Origin: Liquidambar formosana
Taxonomy: Eukaryota > Streptophyta > Magnoliopsida > Saxifragales > Altingiaceae
DNA length: 64,000 nt
Direction of reading: 5' to 3'
Assembly: GCA_039720395.1 (NCBI GenBank)
Contig: CM077832.1
Location: forward strand, 25,569,607-25,633,606
This document shows, piece after piece, positions 60,201 to 64,000 of the stretch (positions are counted from its first letter, which is position 1; every line of letters begins with the position of its first letter). The notes beneath the pieces are model-generated. The model saw nothing but the letters and a program-made list of their open reading frames with translations. It was not told the origin of the DNA and did no database searches. The position numbers and the translations under genes were made by a program.

Positions 60201-61301
60201 TATGTTTTTCATATGAAGTAAACATGATAGTTTTGCATGCATATTAGTATGTTTTAGGGTTTTTATGCATGATATGGTTCTAGGAATATGTTAGGACTTA
60301 TTATTGTTCGCTGTTTTTGCTATTGGCATGCTTAGTGGATGATTTTAGGTCATAATACTATTCTGTCCAGATTTGCATGTTAGTGTTTTTGCATGGTTTT
60401 GAGCACTTGTAAGGGTGCAAATAGGTGTGGTATTTGTCCTATGGCAAATAGGGCTACTTATGTCTGAAATGGCTAATGTTTGGAGCAATTGCGCTCAGGT
60501 AAGCGGGTGTGAAGGTGCCCCAATTCACCTTTCTTCTTAACTCATTCTCTTCTCCCTATCTAGGGTTAATTTTTAATACAAGTCTATGGTTTAATCAAAG
60601 GTTTCCTTCATAAATAAAATTCTGGTTTTTATTAAAGTTTCCATTTTGTGGATTTCTTTCCTAAAATCAAACTTTCTATCATATTCAACTCTTTTGATCA
60701 AATAAGGAAACCTAGGGTTTTAACCATAGGTTTATATTAAGTCTTAACCTTAATTCTAATCGAACTACGTGGACTTTGATCCATGTATTTCGTTGCATGG
60801 TACGTAGGCGCTCTTCGTGAGGCTCAAGTCCGTTCTAGGATCCAAGCATCCTAGGCTTCTTTTTGTTTTGTTTTGTTCTTCTTTATTTTCTGTTTTTATG
60901 TGCTTATTATGCATGGATGGATGAATGAAATATATGATATGCATACAATTCTTGTGATGATATACTTGCTGATTTTTGTATGGGAAAGATCTTAATTTAG
61001 CCCAAATGAACTGAGAGACCGAAAGGGTGACATGGGTGCCTATAGGCTTTGCCTAGAACCTTCCCATGTCATAACTTAGCCTCCGAATCCCCGATTTCTT
61101 TGGTTTTCAAAAGATTGGTTTTTGCCTTTCCTTTTTTTTTATGGAGTCATTCAAATTGTTTTCCTAAAACAACCTGATTTTTAGGGTTTTCCTTGTTTCC
61201 TTTAAAAAATAAGGTGGCGACTCCTTTCCTTTTTCTTTTTCAAATCCAGTTTTCTTTCAATCCCTTGTGGGCCCAATTTCCGGGGTTCGCACATAGCCCA
61301 T
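57249..61301 (-). pseudogene. GPN3: Captured GPN3-like GTPase gene fragment, exons 1-4
   Basis: Exon 1 starts with ATG at 61301 (MGYAQLVISPAGSGK) and ends at 58434. Solo LTR G is inserted after its tenth base. Exon 2 is 57895-57787 ([31 protein letters not shown]), exon 3 57692-57611 ([14 protein letters not shown]) and exon 4 57334-57249 (LEENLDDWLSEELDNYLDDD). All GT-AG borders and phases fit, and the joined frame has no stop: about 107 residues of a protein of some 270. The fragment holds the Walker A loop (first glycine changed to serine) and the GPN-loop region start; exon 4 ends at DYPG where DCPG is usual. GPN3 helps assemble and import RNA polymerase II. Later exons are missing. Confidence 0.88.
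58474..61291 (+). mobile_element. Solo LTR G (Tat family, A/G subtype), in GPN3 exon 1
   Basis: 2818 bp, TGTCACACCCC to CCGGGGTTCGCA, flanked by perfect duplications catag (58469-58473, 61292-61296). TATA box CTATAAATA at 59266-59274; palindromic U3 block at about 59070-59130. It is very similar to LTR A over U3. A patch at about 59702-59755 (AGGGGAGCCACTTTATGCAT) is of the C/D type instead. The open frame at 59088 is chance and mirrors one in LTR A. Confidence 0.93.
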
Positions 61302-62303
61302 GATAGCTTTTTGAACTCTTCACCAATTTAAAATGTACGGAGCAAATTGAAGAACTGGAAAGACCCCTGAATTGCAACAGTAGCATATACAACACACCAA
61401 ACACCAATTGCAAACAACAGATTCAGGATATCAGAGTAGGCCATAAGCACGGTAACAGAGATGCAACATCACAAAACCTAAATTATCAATGGAAGGGAAA
61501 AAAAAATCATTTACTTTTTTTTGTGACATATATCGAAGAAAGACCTGATCTTTATAGGGGATCCTGCTTGTAAATCGAGACAGCTACTCCATCAACATGA
61601 CAAGAATGAAAACTAAAAATATGTCTTCAAAAAGGGGAAAAAAAATTGTTCACTTCAAGGTTACTCCCTTCTTGTTCTTCGGTACAGCCACATGTAGCCG
61701 ATCCTCAGAAAATCCCCAAATTAAAACCCCCAAAAAACATTGCAAATCTTAAATACCCTTATATAATTCCAGCTGAAACATTGTCTCAAACCAATGAAAA
61801 AAATAAAACCCAACCCAAACACCCGAGAACATTATCGAATAACATATGATGTACAATGAATCACACTAAAACCCAACTATAAAATTAAACCTAATCAAGA
61901 ACATATGAAACCCTAATGTATATGCACATGTAACTATACATTGAGAAGCAGATTTGCTGACAAAGATCGGAAGCAAGAAAAAGTGAGAGATACAGAGAAT
62001 GCACCAGAGAAAAAAAATGAACAGAGAAAAACATACAAGGTAGATTGCGATAGATCTAGATAGATTGAGAGAGAGGGAGAGAGATATACCTTGGATGAAC
62101 TCCGGTGAGGCCAGCAGCAACATCTGGCGAAGTGGATTGCAACATTGTCGGCGGGAGTAAGGCAGGTGGAGATGGTGACGGCAACGGTGAGGGTGGCTTG
62201 GCCTGGACGATGGCAACAGTGAAGGTGGCCTAGTAGATGGTGACGGTGAGGGTTGTGGTGCTGATGCGCGAGGCCTTTGTGAGAAACTGAGGGATGGAGA
62301 TTG

Positions 62304-62340
<37 letters not shown>

Positions 62341-62399
62341 GAAGTAGGTTGTGTTAAAAGAGGATCAGGAGCTAGAGAAAAATAACACGGGAGGAAAGT
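61302..62399 (-). other. Region upstream of GPN3 start, with GA microsatellite
   Basis: Probably 5' flank of the captured GPN3 gene. On the minus strand a possible 5' untranslated exon ends at a donor GGTATATCTC near 62090. A (GA)n run lies at 62304-62341. A GGTGANGGT-rich stretch (62165-62260) is a simple repeat. No other gene is seen. Confidence 0.45.
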
Positions 62400-62580
62400 G
62401 AATTGCTGACTGGTTTTTAAAAGTAGTCATCTTTTGTTATAATGTTTTTAAAAACCAGTCATCTTTGTTGTTTCAAAGATGACTATTTTAAGTTTGAACT
62501 TAAATACTAGTCATCTTTTCATCCTAAAAATCAAAAGATGACTGGTTTTTAAAAAACGGTCATCTTTTTAAATTCTAAAA
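62400..62580. repeat. CACTA right subterminal repeats
   Basis: Five to six copies of AAAACCAGTCATCTT and its complement, matching the left end in the opposite direction. Confidence 0.8.
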
Positions 62581-62613
62581 GCGTCAGCTATCAACCTTTT
62601 TCTTGTAGTGCTT

Positions 62614-63905
62614 GTATCCAGTACCTTTTACCTAGTACCTAGTGTAGGTAAAGACATAATTAGTATGGAATTGATAAGTAGAAGTCGGATCTTTACTTTC
62701 TGTTATGTCTTGGGATATCTGAAGTTGACTCTGGTTTACCCTTGACATAACCTTGGGGAGTAAAGATTGGACGTATGCATGTCCTAGGTATCCCTCGTCT
62801 GTAAGGGATGACTCCTAAGAATGGTGCTGATGCAGCTTACCTGGATTCTTGTGAGGATACGACTCAAGCCTTGTAGCCTGTGTTATTTACAAATAAGTAG
62901 AAATAAAACTTGCTAACCCCTAGACTTGGCTGGGGCTTCGCAAGCATTCCTCCGTCTCCATTTGAGTCATTCCTTGTCGGATAACCTTGATGTATTGTTC
63001 GATAGTGGGTTGATTGCAACCCTCCGGATGAATTTCTTTTGTGCAATGCACCTTTTTTAGGGTTATTGAACCCTTAGGTTGGATATTTGGAAAAATTCTA
63101 AACCAGACTTGATGTGGTGATATTGATCACCATCCTAGAGTGGTTCAAATGCATGATTTGCAAGGGCCGTAGGCATGGGGTGCCCATTTGGCTGTATGGA
63201 CTCCTTTTGGAATGTATGTGAAGATAATAACAACATGTATGTACATGATATATACAGGCAGGATATGTACAAGATAAATCCTTTCCTCGTGCATGCCAGT
63301 GCCCTAATGCAATAGGGGTTGGCATTTCTTTCCTAGGGATGCTAAATGACATGTTATTATGAGGCTGGGCGATGCAAGCTAGTCCTAGAAAGATAGGGTC
63401 CCAAATCACCTAGGCCTCTCGTAAGTGTAAATAAGCCTTGGGTGATTTGGGTGGGGGCTTTTCAATGCACACAACCACCCGATGTGCAAACCATCTGACG
63501 AAGCATATACCTACATTCGCCCCCTACTATCCTGCAGGGTTGGACACTTGAGCGTGCCTAGGTTCAAATAAAACAAAGTATGCATGTATGCATGAAGTGA
63601 ACAGTTATATTTGAGGAAAGGATGATATACATTCACATGGCATGATACAGCATTTGAGCATATCAATCACATAGGAAAGCAATTAAATACTTAAGAAAGT
63701 AAATAAATGCTTGAAAGAATAAAGACTCACGCACCCCACAAAAAAGAGAAAAATGAGGTAGTCAGTAATCTGTTAGAAAATCTATAAATCAATCATGAAT
63801 AATAACAGAAGACATTGGTCTTATCCAGGTTGTATAGGAAATTAACAATTCCAAAGGGGATTTTAGAAACATCGGTAAAATCATACGGGAATAAACCTAC
63901 AAACT
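62614..63905 (-). other. Leader of element H, outer part
   Basis: Non-coding stretch between the CACTA element and the primer site. I see no open frame of note. GTACCTAGT-type words near its left end repeat those at 50240-50316 on the other side of the CACTA. Confidence 0.55.
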
Positions 63906-63923
63906 TCCCCAGTGGAGTCGCCA
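63906..63923 (-). other. Primer binding site, tRNA-Arg
   Basis: TGGCGACTCCACTGGGGA on the minus strand, three bases after the LTR end. It is identical to the site of element 1 except for one base, and complements a plant tRNA-Arg tail. Confidence 0.88.
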
Positions 63924-63926
63924 TGC

Positions 63927-64000
63927 TGTCGCTACCCCAAAAAAGGAAGGGAAAAGGGAATTTTCCCTCGCGGTGTTTATGACGACCCCGGGTGGTTCGC
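63927..64000 (-). mobile_element. Edge of the 5' LTR of element H
   Basis: The last 74 bases of an LTR that ends GGGGTAGCGACA. The end differs from the GGGTTCACA end of the other Tat LTRs here, so H belongs to another Tat family. The rest lies right of the window. Confidence 0.7.

Larger units (their letters stand above)
50320..62610 (+). mobile_element. Non-autonomous CACTA transposon with captured gene fragments
   Basis: Terminal inverted repeats CACTACTACAAAAACGTTG at 50320 and, inverted, CACTACAAGAAAAAGGTTG ending at 62610 agree at 20 of 23 positions. A perfect 3-bp duplication ctt flanks them (50317-50319, 62611-62613). Subterminal copies of AAAACAGTCATCTT in both directions lie at both ends. 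I find no transposase. Inside are fragments of SEC24 and GPN3 genes (both minus strand), a LINE relic, a SIRE-like solo LTR and Tat solo LTR G. Without the two LTRs it would be about 8 kb. Strand is arbitrary. Confidence 0.93.
49928..64000 (-). mobile_element. Older Tat element H, probable 5' part
   Basis: On the minus strand: the last 74 bases of an LTR (from the right edge), tRNA-Arg primer site (63923-63906), leader (63905-62614), the CACTA insertion, the rest of the leader and the start of gag up to the edge of element 3 at 49928. Orientation and missing domains complement 22734-15505, so both are probably one element split by element 3, with a deletion at the left junction. Confidence 0.65.

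Noticed and set aside
61866..62216. 116-codon minus-strand frame rich in serine and leucine
   Set aside because: It arises from GA/CT-rich simple sequence upstream of GPN3; low complexity and no motif.
50320..62610. CACTA transposase (TNPD/TNPA)
   Set aside because: Looked for in the open frames and visible exons; none resembles a transposase, so the element is called non-autonomous.
63906..63923. tRNA gene
   Set aside because: Only the primer complement of a tRNA-Arg tail is present; no cloverleaf could be seen there or elsewhere in the window.

Overview
The window is plant nuclear DNA made almost entirely of nested transposable elements. I see no intact host gene. The evidence for a flowering plant is the Tat/Ogre-type Ty3/gypsy retrotransposons (second 'archaeal-type' RNase H, tRNA-Arg primer site, very long LTRs), Angela-type and SIRE-type copia LTRs, a CACTA transposon, and fragments of plant SEC24 and GPN3 genes. 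The species cannot be named from the sequence; a large, repeat-rich (probably eudicot) genome fits.

Layout, left to right. (1) 1-12475: Tat element 1 on the minus strand. Its integrase runs off the left edge; its gag is split by solo LTR A; its 5' LTR (B) and primer site are at 9775-12475. (2) 12476-22734: an older Tat element (called H) on the minus strand, with a DUF7745-like gene antisense to it at its 3' side. (3) 22735-49927: Tat element 3 on the plus strand, truncated at its 5' end. After its integrase come two antisense genes, one DUF7745-like and one with a plant mobile domain (PMD), then a 90-bp tandem array, then a 3' LTR that is itself full of insertions (Angela 5' LTR plus leader, and solo LTR E). 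Two Angela solo LTRs and one Tat solo LTR (C) sit in or near the antisense genes. (4) 49928-64000: the probable 5' part of H (gag start, leader, tRNA-Arg primer site, edge of its LTR), split by a 12.3-kb non-autonomous CACTA element. The CACTA carries a GPN3 fragment (exons 1-4), a SEC24 fragment, a LINE reverse-transcriptase relic, a SIRE-like solo LTR and Tat solo LTR G.

Relative order is readable from target-site duplications: ATATG (C), GGTGC (E), CATAG (G), GGGCT and ATAGA (two Angela solo LTRs), ATTAA (SIRE-like), CTT (CACTA), and an imperfect CCAAG/CCAGG (A). H is oldest. Element 3, the CACTA and element 1 went into H, and the solo LTRs went into those.

How the parts work together: the Tat elements encode gag, protease with a G-patch-like tail, RT, a degenerate RNase H, a second RNase H and integrase. 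A short intron at the protease-RT border removes a stop codon. The most interesting system is the pair of antisense genes with their own promoters. GC-rich palindromic blocks lie upstream of their TATA boxes, and similar blocks lie about 200 bp upstream of the TATA box in the LTRs. This hints at a shared regulatory site for sense and antisense transcription.
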